From Poteriospumella lacustris (taxonomy: Eukaryota > Sar > Chrysophyceae > Chromulinales > Dinobryaceae), in NCBI GenBank assembly GCA_008000375.1, contig SMOI01000074.1, positions 20,217 through 46,315 of the forward strand: a stretch of DNA of 26,099 nucleotides, written 5' to 3'. The notes beneath the pieces are model-generated. The model was given only the letters and a program-made list of their open reading frames with translations, was not told the origin of the DNA and ran no database searches. Position numbers and translations under genes: made by a program. Below are positions 16,566-26,099 of the stretch, in pieces. Positions within the stretch are counted from its first letter, which is position 1; the number at the start of each line of letters is the position of its first letter.

Positions 16566-19500
16566 CTACAGCAGCTCGGGCATCCAGTCGCTCTCCTATG
16601 CGGCGGACAGCAGACGAGCGACGGGTCAGCGGCGGCGGACGAGACGCGCAGACGGGCGGGCGCCCGGACGGACAGACGTACCTGGTGCTGCTCCTGGTCG
16701 GCCTCGTTGTTCTCCTCTTCTTCCTCGTCCTCGGCCCCGGCCGCGACGGCGGCGTCGAAGGCCGACAGGTTGGGCATCACCGGCGCCAGGAGCGTGCCGG
16801 CCATGAGGCCCCGCCAGTCGAAGGAGCCGAACCACTTGTGCTTGGTGATGTCGGAGATGCCGCCCTTGACGTTGCCGAGGCGCTTCGAGGGGTTCTTGAC
16901 GAGGAACTTGGACACGATGTCCTCGAGCGCCTTCGAGAAGGTCGCGGGGTAGTCCACCTTGCCCATGATGATCTTCTCGTAGACCTTCATCGGCGAGTCG
17001 TGGTAGAACGGCGGCCAGCCGTGGATCATCTCGTACACCAACACGCCCAGCGCCCAGTAGTCCACCGCGTGGTTGTGGCCCTTGTTCAAGATGATCTCCG
17101 GCGCCAGGTAGTCCGGCGTGCCGCACATCGTCCTACATCAACAGCATCGCACACATCAGTTTAGCATCGGCTACAGCGCCAGAGCGCAATCAACGCCGCC
17201 CGTCGCCACTTACCACGTCGAGCCCGACAGCACCTGCTTCGCCAGGCCGAAGTCCACCAGCTTCACGTAGCCGCGCGAGTCCATCACCATGTTCTCCGGC
17301 TTCAGGTCGCGGTACGCGATCTTCGCCTTGTGCAGCTCGTCGAGCGCCAGGACGACGGAGGCGGCGTAGAAGCGCGCCTTGTCCTCGCTGAGCTTGCCGG
17401 CCGTCTGCAGGAACGAGAAGAACTCGCCGCCGGGCAGCAGCTCGAGCAGGAAGTAGATGTAGCGCCGGTCCTGGATCACGGCGTGCAGCTTCGTGATGAG
17501 CGGGTGGTCCAGCTGCTTCATGATGGCCACCTCGTTGAGCACCATCTCCTGCATGTTCTGCGCGCAGATGAAGGCCTTCGCCTGGCACTTCAGCGCGTAC
17601 AACTGGCCGGAGTTCTTGTGTCGCGCGACGAGGACGCGGCCAAAGGCGCCCTCGCCGAGCGTGTTGAGCCGCTCGAGCTCGTCGAGGTTGATCGTCAGGT
17701 GGTACTGCGAGTCGTACACCGACGCGCGGATCTTCGCGCGCTTCGCGGCCAACGCGAGGCGCTGCACGTCCTGCGCCGCCGTCACGTCCTGCCACGAGCC
17801 AATCATCGCGATGAAGTCGTCGCGCGACAGCGACAGACACACGACGCGACCCACCGCGACGCAGGACGCCTGGCGCACGTCGTCGGCCAGCAGCGCCTTT
17901 TCGCCGAAGCAGTCGCCGCGCGACAGCGTCGCCAGCTTCGCGCCCAGCACCGACCGCTCTTCGTCGCGGTCGTGCGCGCCGCCGGCGCCGTTGCTGGCGA
18001 GGTGCGCCTCCTGGAAGACGTCCACTTGCCCCTCCGAGATGATGTAGAAGTAGTCGCCGGTCGCGTGCTGGCGGATGATGACGGCGTCCGGCTCGAACTC
18101 TTCGATCTCCAGCGTCGACACGACCTTCGACAGCTCCGCCGCCGACAGGACGTCGCCCAGCCGCTTGCCGAGAATCGTCACGTTGGAGACGAGCTGGAAG
18201 TACTCGTCGGATGTGATCTTGTTGTGGTGCGTCACGATCGACCGGTACGTCGTGCGGTCGATGCGCCACAGCGTCGACGCCTCCGTCGACACGACCGTCG
18301 CCGCGCGGGGCGTGTTGTACATCAGCGCCAGCTCTCCGAAGTAGTCGCCCGTGCCCAGCGTGCGCCCGACCTTGATGCGCAGGCCGCAGGACTCCATGAA
18401 GACGTCGAGCTTGCCCTGCTCGATGATGTAGAAGTACTCGCCCGAGTCGCCCTGCTTGATGACGATCTCGCCAGCCTTCGTCGTGACGCACTCGAAGGCC
18501 TCGACGATGCTGGCGTGCTCCTCCGACTTGAAGTTTCGGAAGAGGATGTTCTGCTGCACGACGCGCGTGAGCAGGTGCGAGATGGTCGACGTCTTCGGGA
18601 TGACCTTGGGCTCGTACGGCTTCGACATGTCCACGTTGTCGTACACCGCCGCGCGCTTCGCTCCGCCGCCGCCACTGGCCAACGCGGCCGCCGCGGCAGC
18701 TGTCACGTTCATCGTCGAGTTGCTCGCGACGTGGCCGGGGCCCGACGCGTCGAGCGTCGTCAGCATCGGCGTGTGGGACGCAGGCAGCAGCTCTGCGAGC
18801 ACCGCCGCAGAGGTCGAGTCGTTGCCGTCGGACGTCGCCGCCGTCGCCATCGACGCCGCCAGGTAGCAGGCGCGCGACAACATGCACAGCGTCTCCACCG
18901 TCGCGAAGAAGCCGTCAACTTCGACCTCCGCCGCCGAAACGGCTGGCGTCGAGGCTGGCGCCGCAGCGGCGGTCGTGTCGAGGCTCAATGGCACGGGGCT
19001 CGCACGCTCGGCGCCCGCGAAGCCCGCGAGCTCCGACGCGCTGGAGGAGCCCGCCAGCGGAGCCACTCGCTTGCGCGGCGTGTCAGCAACGCTCGTCGTG
19101 CCGGTGCTTCCGGATCGCTGGACGCGCCAGGCGCGGCGCCGCTGGATGCTCTGTGTCGATGTTTTGAAGCGCGCGGACGTCAGCACGCCGCGGTACAGAC
19201 GAAACAGCGCCAGCGCCTCGTCGGCGCGGGGCAGATCGCTGGGCTGCACATCGTCCGTCATCAGCGTCAGCGACCACAGCGCCTGCTCGACGGCCGCCTT
19301 GGCGCTGCTGTCGCTGACCGTCTGGTGCTTCTGGTACGTGCTCGACCGCCAGTTGAGCAGCTCCAGCAACACGTCCTGCTGCAGCTGCTGGGCCTGATGG
19401 CTGCGTGTCTTGGCGCCCGATGGCGACAGCGACCGGTCGTTTGCCACCACGGAACAGTGCGACAGCTGCAGCAGTCGCGCGAGCGGCCGCGCGATCTGCG

Positions 19501-20940
19501 CGAATCGTTGCGGCGACGCGAAGAACTCGACCATGCGCGGCCCGAAGCTCGTCAGCGCCGAGAACAGCGTCAGCACGTACTTCTGCAGGAGCTCCGGGGC
19601 CAGGAAGTCCTTCTCGGTGTGCAGCGGCAGGACAACGATGTCGGCTGCGCCCACGGCGCCGCTCACCAGCAGCCGCTCCACGTGCGTCACCATGCTCTCC
19701 ACCACCTCGCGCATCAGCACCAGCGGCTTGCGGCGCAGCGGCTCCGCCTGGTACGCGCCGTAGTCGAGCACCGTGACGGATAATCGTTCCTGCAGGTTCT
19801 CCTGTGCGAGGTACACACTGTTAGTGGCAGTTCAGGCAATGGACGCAAGCGGCGGGGCGCACTCACCGGGACGTTGTCGACCTGCACCGCGTGCGCGACG
19901 GACGGATGCACTGTCACGAGGATGTCGCGCACTGTGGCTTCTCGCAGGCTCTCCAGGATCTGAATGTAAGCGGTTCGCAGGGCGTCTTCCTTTTGCTTCA
20001 TGCTGGTGTTGTTGCCTGTCGCCGCGGACGGGTTCGCTGAGAAGTCGACGACGAGAAGGGCCTGCTGCCACAGCGGCAGGTGAAGCAGATGCAGCACGTC
20101 GGCCAGCTGCTCGCGGTCTGTCGTCGTGAGAACTACGGTGGGAACCACGCGGATTCCGTGGGTCTTCGCCAAGTCGTGGAGCAGAAACAGCTCGTTGGAG
20201 ATGGACACGAGCGCAGCGTCAGCTCCGTCGTCGTAGAGGTCGAAGACGCGGTCCAGGTGCAGGAAGATCGTGTTGATCTTTAACGTGGTGAGGAAGCGAA
20301 TGGAGCTGGCAGGATTCCGCGCACTAGCGAACACTTGATACTGGTACGACCAGTGCACGGCCCGAGTGCGAACGCGAGGCGCGTCGCTCATCAGCAGCGC
20401 GGGAAGACGCACAACCTTCGCGTCGTTCTCGAACACCGACTCGGCAGAAAAGGACAGCAAATCTTTGAGCGCCAACAACGCGTACAAGACTCCCGTTCCA
20501 TCGGCAGCAATGAGAATAATCTTGTTGGGTCGGACTTGCAGTTCAAAGCTCTCCGGTTGCTCACACAGAGCCGGCTTTATGTAAACGAGGATCTGCGCTT
20601 CCGTAGTCTTGGAACGCGAGTGCGTTGTAATTCCAATGGAATGCATAAATTCAACAAATGCAGATGTTTCTAAGGCTTTTCGGCATTCAATGTTGGCGGC
20701 GTATATGCCGGCTCCTTCGACGCTGCTGAATTGGAACACGCCGCCATCGTCAAGCACTTTATATGCCTGAATCGGTGGCCAGAACAGAAGTTTGCCACTG
20801 GTAGCAGCATCGAGAGGCTTATTTTGATAGTATGATTCGTCCAGGCTGTGAAAAGATGTTCGGTTGCTGTAATGCTCGTCCTCGGAAGGCACACTGGCTA
20901 CATTGGCGAGATCGTCACCATTTTTCGAAGGTAAACTCAT
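16566..20940 (-). CDS. GH20-like / tandem cyclic-nucleotide-binding / AGC protein kinase fusion
   Basis: Four exons: 20940-19867, 19801-17214, 17132-16682 and 16595-16566. Introns are 65, 81 and 86 nt with GTGAGT, GTAAGT and GTACGT donors, all in phase, giving 1,380 residues. Residues about 50-460 resemble a beta-N-acetylhexosaminidase (GH20): FWPP at 53, SFELQVRPNKIILIAADGTG with YALLALKDLL (131-162), LPALLMSDAPRVRTRAVHWS (179-198), KINTIFLHLD (221-230), then VVPTVVL in place of the acid-containing motif. No HxGGDE is seen, so it is probably not an enzyme. A pseudosubstrate-like KRAAV (740-744) and KVIPK (757) lead into domain A (phosphate cassette FGELALMYNTPRAATV, about 846) and domain B (FGEKALLADDVRQAS, about 985). 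The kinase has GEGAFG (about 1069), YALK (about 1090), YRDLKPEN (about 1185), DFGLAK (about 1207) and CGTPDYLAPE, so it should be active. The family is cAMP/cGMP-dependent kinase. It is divergent from the PLC-X gene. Confidence 0.85.
18644..18658 (-). promoter_or_regulatory. Pseudosubstrate-like autoinhibitory site KRAAV (protein-level)
   Basis: These codons encode Lys-Arg-Ala-Ala-Val (residues 740-744), with alanine where a substrate serine would be and a hydrophobic residue after it. KVIPK follows 17 residues later, ahead of cyclic-nucleotide-binding domain A. The same order and similar spacing occur in the type I regulatory subunit of PKA, where this site blocks the kinase until cAMP binds. 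The role here is inference. Confidence 0.55.
19802..19866 (-). other. 65-nt intron linking the GH20-like part to the kinase part
   Basis: The donor is GTCCCG|GTGAGT, a CCACTAAC branch-like site lies inside, and the acceptor is CCTCGCACAG|GAG. Splicing joins QVDNVP to ENLQERLSV in phase 0. A second AG nearer the branch site would break the frame. The fusion does not rest on this intron alone: exon 2 itself starts with sequence homologous to the late GH20-like part of the ankyrin paralogue and runs uninterrupted into the kinase. Confidence 0.8.
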
Positions 20941-21337
20941 CGTGGTGAACCTGCTACAGGGCTTCTCCGTTACTTTGATTTCCCTTGTGAGTGAAACCCG
21001 TGAATAACCAGATTTCTTGCGGATTTCGACAGGTAGTTGTTGGGTGAAGCTTCAAGCTTCGCGGCAAATGATTTCGCAGCTGCTGCTTGGTACACCACTG
21101 TCGCGATGGGTGGAGGGTGTGTCGCCAATCGACAATCTTGAGAGGGGTCCTCTGGCTATGTCAACCGAAACGGCGTCCGTCGGAAAGTACTTCAGCAGTG
21201 TGTGCGTCCGTGGTCGATAGGCGCAGCAGCAGATTCGATCAGATTCCATCTTCAAGCACAGCTCACGAAGCTGTATATTCTGCGACTCACAACCGTGTGC
21301 TCAGTGTTTATCGTGGTTGGCATTGAGAGATCGGAAA
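20941..21337. other. Divergent promoter region between kinase and PLC-X genes
   Basis: The kinase starts leftward at 20940 and the PLC-X gene rightward at 21338. The roughly 400-nt interval is less GC-rich than the kinase exons and should drive both. Small ORFs overlap on both strands with no domain. No TATA box or named site is clear. Confidence 0.5.
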
Positions 21338-22705
21338 ATGTGGTCGAAAGGTATTCTGTTGTTGAATGCTCTGGTGACGCTGGCCGCGGCGTTTCACACC
21401 GACCATCGTGCGTCCTGCGAACGAGAAGTGAAATGCAACGGTAATTTGATGTGCGCAGATGTGTGTAAAAAGGGCACCGTTGAGGTCGACTCATGGGCGG
21501 TGAAGTCTCTCAACTATCAGCGTCAGCTGCAGCGTTCGGACAAACTCGTCTACTTCGAGTTGCCTGGTACTCACAATTCGGCCATCACTGAAGCGGACGG
21601 GTTCGGCATTGAGAAGTACTTTGTCTCCGCGTTATTCGATGGGAGAGATTTCGATCAAAGCGACGACCTCGGAGAAGGTCTTTGTCAGTACCTGTCCGTC
21701 ACGGACCAGTTGCGCATGGGCGTCCGGCACTTGGAGATCGATATTTGGTGGGATCCGTTGTTGAAGGACGTGGTAGTTTGCCATTCGCCTGTTCCATTGT
21801 ATCCTGTTGGAAACATCTCTCGCACAGCAGAAGCGAAGAACATCACGTTGGAGTGGAACCCGTTGAAGATGTCGTGCGTCGGCACCAAGAGACACTTCTC
21901 GGACGTCCTCTCCGAGGTCCGCGATTGGATGATTCAGCCGGAAAACAGCCAGGAGTTCGTCATTTTGTACTTTGACACCAAGTTTTACCTCTCCCCCGAG
22001 CAGGTGACGCAAGCCAACAAGGAGATTCGTGACGTCTTCGGTGAGATGTTGTGGCCTGCCAGCCAGGGCTCGCCTTTGGGCTATTCTCTGGAGCAGTTGT
22101 TGGCCAACAAGCAGCGCCTTTTGATCGAGAACATGAAGGAGTGTTGGACAAAGTTTGAGGAGGGAGACAGCCAGGTGGTCTTCTTCCCTGTTCTGTGGAA
22201 CGACCACCAGTTCTCCGCCGACGGCATGACAGAGTTCCCTGCCTGCACCGTTGAAGGCGACACCAATTGGTACGGCTCGAAATGGGTGCGTGCGTTGGAT
22301 GGCTCTTTCATCGAAGCTGCCACACGGTGCGGCGTCCAAATTGTCAGTAAGGACTACATGAACCCTGATGACATGAAGCTCTTCGTGTGGTCGTGGGACC
22401 AGCAGGAGCCCAAGCTGGCGACCGACGCCTGTGTAGCCATGCTGCCCTCGGGACGGTGGGCCACTTTGCCCTGCTCAGAGCAGCATTTTACCGCTTGCGT
22501 CTCGACCGCCTCGAAGCAAGCAGGTGACTATCGCAACTGGGTGGTCGATGTCAACGGTCCCAAGACTGCCTGGGGCCAGGGCACGTGCCCAGAAGGCTAC
22601 GAGTTCGCTGCCCCGCACAATGGTTTCGCGAACAACCTGTTGTTGCTGGCGGGTCTGGGCCAAACGTTGTGGCTCAATGCACCGAACCCTTTGTTGCAAA
22701 AGTGA
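21338..22705 (+). CDS. Secreted PI-PLC X-domain protein with cysteine-rich C-terminal region
   Basis: A single-exon frame of 455 residues from the ATG at 21338. An in-frame ATG seven codons earlier would add charged residues before the signal peptide. Residues 1-19 (MWSKGILLLNALVTLAAAF) form a typical secretion signal. The X domain shows the active-site pattern of PI-specific phospholipase C-like phosphodiesterases: first catalytic His79 in ELPGTHNSA, RHLEIDIWWD with acidic residues 133-135, and second His149 in VVVCHSP. The EF-hand, Y and C2 domains of eukaryotic PLCs are absent, so this is the PLCXD or bacterial-like type acting outside the cell. The substrate could be phosphatidylinositol or a GPI anchor. 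After about residue 355 there is a cysteine-containing tail (GRWATLPCSEQHFTACV and CPEGYEFAAPHNGFANNLLL) that loosely resembles C-type lectin segments. Confidence 0.85.
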   Translation: MWSKGILLLNALVTLAAAFHTDHRASCEREVKCNGNLMCADVCKKGTVEVDSWAVKSLNYQRQLQRSDKLVYFELPGTHNSAITEADGFGIEKYFVSALFDGRDFDQSDDLGEGLCQYLSVTDQLRMGVRHLEIDIWWDPLLKDVVVCHSPVPLYPVGNISRTAEAKNITLEWNPLKMSCVGTKRHFSDVLSEVRDWMIQPENSQEFVILYFDTKFYLSPEQVTQANKEIRDVFGEMLWPASQGSPLGYSLEQLLANKQRLLIENMKECWTKFEEGDSQVVFFPVLWNDHQFSADGMTEFPACTVEGDTNWYGSKWVRALDGSFIEAATRCGVQIVSKDYMNPDDMKLFVWSWDQQEPKLATDACVAMLPSGRWATLPCSEQHFTACVSTASKQAGDYRNWVVDVNGPKTAWGQGTCPEGYEFAAPHNGFANNLLLLAGLGQTLWLNAPNPLLQK

Positions 22706-23064
22706 AGATGAATGCGGCACAGTCTTCTTCGTCGTTGCATTCGAGGTCTTGGCGGGTAGCTGCAAATACCTCGTCCGCACGGCGACCGTGATGTCTCTTT
22801 TGTTTTGCCTTCTGAGGGGACGACCGTCGTTCTCATTCAAGTATTCATCGAGTATGCAAGCTTGGCTCATTCAGCCATGTAGATTTTTTTCGTATGTTAA
22901 CAGTGCCGTTGTTTCCTATGCACTACTACCCCGGGGTTTTCGTAACGAATAGTTTTCAACACTTAGTCTTGACCTGCTCCATCTATTCACATGAAAAGTT
23001 CAGCCTCCTTTCGTTTAGGTTCATGAAATGACAAAGAGCACATTTCCTCCGTGTCGATAAACAA
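22706..23064. other. Intergenic region between convergent PLC-X and MSH4 genes
   Basis: Contains the 3' UTRs of both flanking genes. Small ORFs extending from the PLC-X 3' end in other frames are shadows. Nothing else is seen. Confidence 0.5.
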
Positions 23065-26000
23065 TCAAGGATTCGCCGATATTTGCATCGACACCTGGTC
23101 CAGGAGCTCCAATACCGCGTGCCGTTCAGGTTCTGACACTCGTTGCATAATTCGCTGCAGCTTGGACAGCGCTGTAGCATTTAGGTGCAATCCATTTGTG
23201 TCCACGGAGCCCTCGCTCGGCCCCGAACTGTCGACTACCTGGCGAATCTTCTGCAGTAACTTGAACAGGACAAACTGCGGCTGCTGCTGAAGGAAGTCCG
23301 CGTCGAATCGGATGGGATACAAGTCCCCCAGTCGCTGTCGGAATTCTCTCGCGTCTTGAACCACTGATTGTGGGAACTGGCAGATCTCACTCATGAGAAT
23401 GCCGTAGTTGCTGTTCATGTCGCTGCATCCTGAAGCCGCCTCATGCAAAAACTCGATACTTGCTCTTCCGCTGCTTCGTGTGGGCGGCATCGCCGCATTT
23501 CGCCCCTCAGACGTCGACGTCGTCCGAATGGTGGACGTATTATCGGACGTCGATGTGACTCCATCGGGAATCAGAACCAAACTTGTCTTCATGTGCACAT
23601 TGCGCACGAAGGGATACATGTTTGCGAGCTCGGTCAGCTGCGGAAAATGAGTAACGAATAAGACGAACGGTTGCAGTGCTAGAAGCTTTTCTGCGATGGC
23701 GAAAGCCAAGGAGATGCCGTCAACGATGCACGTTCCCCGCCCCAGCTCGTCGATCAAGACAAGGCTGTCTGCGTCAGCGTGGTCCAAGATGTATGCTGCG
23801 TCGTTCATCTCGGTCGCGAAGGTGCTCATGTTGTTTTCCATATCATCATTCGTACCTAAGCGCGACAGCAGCGCTCTTCGAATGTTGATTCGGGCCTCTT
23901 TACACGGTACGAAGCAACCCATTTGAGCCATAATAGTGATGAGAGCAATCTGCTTGATGTATATCGTCTTGCCCGCACCGTTAGGACCTGTGACAATACT
24001 CATACGCTCGATATCGTCCACCCAAACATCGTTCGGGACGAAGTGGCGGTCAGCAGCTGACCATCGGGAATGCATGGACAAAGCCTCAATGACTGGATGA
24101 CGAGCGCCTTTGAGAACAATGGATCCCTCCGTGGCAATGTCTGGACGTGTGAACGGCAACGAGGACAAAGCCACCATGTCCGTGAAGGACAAAAGCATGT
24201 CCAAAAGCGCGACGCAGTCGGTGAGGCGAAACAGAGCGTCGATGTCTTCTTGAATTTTCGTCAGATGCGCCTGGATAAGCTGATTGGTCAAGAGAATGCA
24301 CTGATCCATCGCTTCGAGCGCGCGGTCAGACAAGGAGGATATTGTCAATGTGCTACACAGGATGCTTCGACGAGCTTGCACGGGCTGGATGAAAATGTTG
24401 GGAAGCGGGGCGACTTCAATGGGTACTGATAAATAGTAGCCTCGAGTCGACGAATATGCCACTTTGATTGAGAAACCAACTGCCTTTTCGATTTCTTCCG
24501 CTGCCTGTTAGTCCATCGACACATGCTTATGCCAATTGCTACGGGTCGCCGCTATCAAATGGGTGGGTGCTTACCGCGTATATGTCTTCGACCGACTGTA
24601 AATAGAGCTTCCTCGCGGCATCGAGGAAGCCATCGACTCCGGGTGAGACGGAAAAGCATTCCTGGAACCGCATCTCCTGATTAGACTTCGAAAACGATGC
24701 GTCATCAACGAGCAGTTCGCATATCAATTTATGAATACTGGTCAGAGAGGGTTGGCGAAATGCGTCAATGGCTTGTGGAAGCAGAAGCGGGAGCGAATCC
24801 AACGACACGCCCGCCAACAGCACTCCGTCTGAACCCGATGTTTGCCCAACGATGTTGCACGCCATTTCTTCACACAACTGTATAGTCTTCTTGATGTAAA
24901 GCAGCGTGTCAATCCCAACGCGCGCCGTGTTGATAGTGAGCGACTTCGGACGGTACGTCAAGCCGTTGAGCATTTTGTCTAGATCGGGGAACTGGTTGAT
25001 GGTGGTGACCAGTCGGTCGTACGTCTCCGAGTTTCTGTTCAAGATGCAAAATCAGCCAACCCCTCCCCCCGATGAACATCGCGAGCACAAACCTCAAGAA
25101 GTATTCCACCAAATTTTGTCGCTGAATAATCGATTCCCGCTCTGTCAACGAAGAGACACCAGCTCCAATCAGTCGCTTGATTGTGACCATGAGTCATTGC
25201 TGTCATCGCAGCACTCACCGCTCAAGGGACTTAGAATGTTGCTCCGAAGGAGACGCGCCCCTACAGACTACATATCCATATCAATTCTAATCCCCCATCG
25301 AGGTACATTCGTGCGATCACTTACGGTCTTAGTGTTATTGATCACACCGAAGAGAGACTCCTTCGGGTTCCCACTGTCGAGTATTGAAAGATGACCAATG
25401 CTTCACCCACAGGTAGAGGTAAGAGGAGAAAAGCAGGACGAACCTTTTCGCATTCATAACCAGCTCCAAATGAAAGGCAGTTTTGCGATCTATTTGCATT
25501 CGACCGGTGCTGCCTCTCTGGAAGACCATTCTGTGATCGGGCTTTTAGAGAAAAGAAACTTAGCGCAATCCCGCCAGTCGTACCTGATCGATTTGACCGA
25601 GAAATTGGAGCCTCGGCAATTTTCGACGTACTTCAGAATGCAAAAGGAGCCTGCGAGCACGGTATACTTGGCAACGATGTCAGTGTCCACCTTTCCTGTC
25701 ACAACTCGTCGAAGCATTTCTGCGCCACGGTCTTGGTCGAAATACTGTTTGTCTCACGTTAGCTGCATCATACGTATCGCCCCCAATGAGAATCTCTTAC
25801 TTGTCTGCTGATGTTCACAATGCGACAGTGGTGGCCGAATTTTTTGGTAATTTTTTGAGACAACGCCTTGTCGCGTACTCCGTCATGGAGCAAAATCTCG
25901 TCTGGATGCAGCATGGACAACTCCAAGATGGTCTCGTTGTACGAATGGCCGTCGAGGTGCAAGAAAATTTCCAACTGCGAGATCTGTTTCATCAGAGAAG

Positions 26001-26099
26001 TTCCCGTCATATGATGAAGGAAAAGTACTTAGAGTTAGAAAAACACAGATGTCTCACATTCAAGGTATCCATTTTGCAGATGCACACTTCTCGTCCTCG
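23065..26099 (-). CDS. MSH4: MSH4, meiotic MutS homologue (5' end missing)
   Basis: Nine exons are resolved: 26099-26058, 25983-25801, 25744-25584, 25530-25444, 25373-25325, 25267-25219, 25141-25093, 25034-24575 and 24504-23065. All junctions are in phase, introns are 53-77 nt, and 839 residues are encoded. The start lies beyond the window. MSH4 works with MSH5 as a sliding clamp that stabilises meiotic crossover intermediates; it lacks the mismatch-recognition domain of MutS. Seen here: the connector (IFLHLDGHSYNETILELSMLHPDEIL), core and lever (SLFGVINNTKT, SVGARLLRSNIL, FPDLDKMLNGL), the clamp (FLDAARKLYLQSVEDIYA, VAYSSTRGYYLSVP), and the ATPase: Walker A TGPNGAGKT, STFATEMNDAAYIL, Walker B LVLIDELGRGT, and FVTHFPQLTELANMYPFVRNVHM. 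The last of these matches MSH4 rather than other MutS paralogues. The Walker A differs from the usual GPNMSGKS. A Ser/Thr-rich insert of about 45 residues follows the ATHF-type motif. Confidence 0.9.

Noticed and set aside
17190-18887. 565-residue reverse-strand ORF in another frame
   Set aside because: It is the out-of-frame reading of the kinase exon, Arg-rich, without motifs.
17330-19783. 817-residue forward-strand ORF
   Set aside because: It lies wholly antisense to the cyclic-nucleotide-binding and kinase exon. Its Arg/Val/Leu/His-rich composition is what the GC-rich codon bias of the real strand produces.

Overview
This is nuclear DNA from a eukaryote, probably a protist. Several genes are interrupted by short spliceosomal introns (53-92 nt) with GT(A/G/T)(A/C/T)G-type donors, often a CTAAC-like branch site, and AG acceptors. 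The intron-interrupted reading frames rejoin in phase at these sites. There are no bacterial-style operons or ribosome binding sites, and I recognised no rRNA, tRNA, transposon or CRISPR. The gene set (cyclic-nucleotide-gated AGC kinase, single-LIM protein, CDCA7-type zinc finger, SMI1/KNR4 domain, secreted PLC-X protein, meiotic MSH4) and intron style suggest a microbial eukaryote. A stramenopile such as an oomycete is my best guess, but an amoebozoan or other protist is not excluded.

Layout. 1-98 (-): start of a gene running off the left edge, paralogous to the gene at 8603-10027. 559-939 (+): small coiled-coil protein. 1594-3308 (+): two-exon protein with EF-hand-like regions. 3585-7679 (-): ankyrin-repeat protein carrying a degenerate GH20 (beta-N-acetylhexosaminidase)-like region, with two apparent frameshifts. 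8603-10027 (-): unrecognised protein. 10545-11477 (-): LIM protein. 12056-13255 (+): zf-4CXXC_R1 protein. 14502-15128 (+): SMI1/KNR4-like protein. 16566-20940 (-): four-exon, about 1,380-residue protein that joins a second GH20-like region to two cyclic-nucleotide-binding domains and an AGC kinase. 21338-22705 (+): secreted PI-PLC X-domain protein. 23065-26099 (-): MSH4, nine exons, 5' end off the window.

The most striking content is the pair at 3585-7679 and 16566-20940. Both carry the same catalytically degenerate GH20-like region and the same following helical region. One has ankyrin repeats in front, the other has a cyclic-nucleotide-dependent kinase behind. This looks like a non-enzymatic sensing or scaffolding module recruited into signalling proteins, possibly a sugar-responsive, cyclic-nucleotide-gated kinase. 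The kinase's regulatory part looks like a PKA regulatory subunit (a KRAAV pseudosubstrate-like site, KVIPK, PRAAT), while its catalytic part looks PKG-like, all on one chain. I see no evidence that the other genes work together; they look like independently transcribed neighbours.
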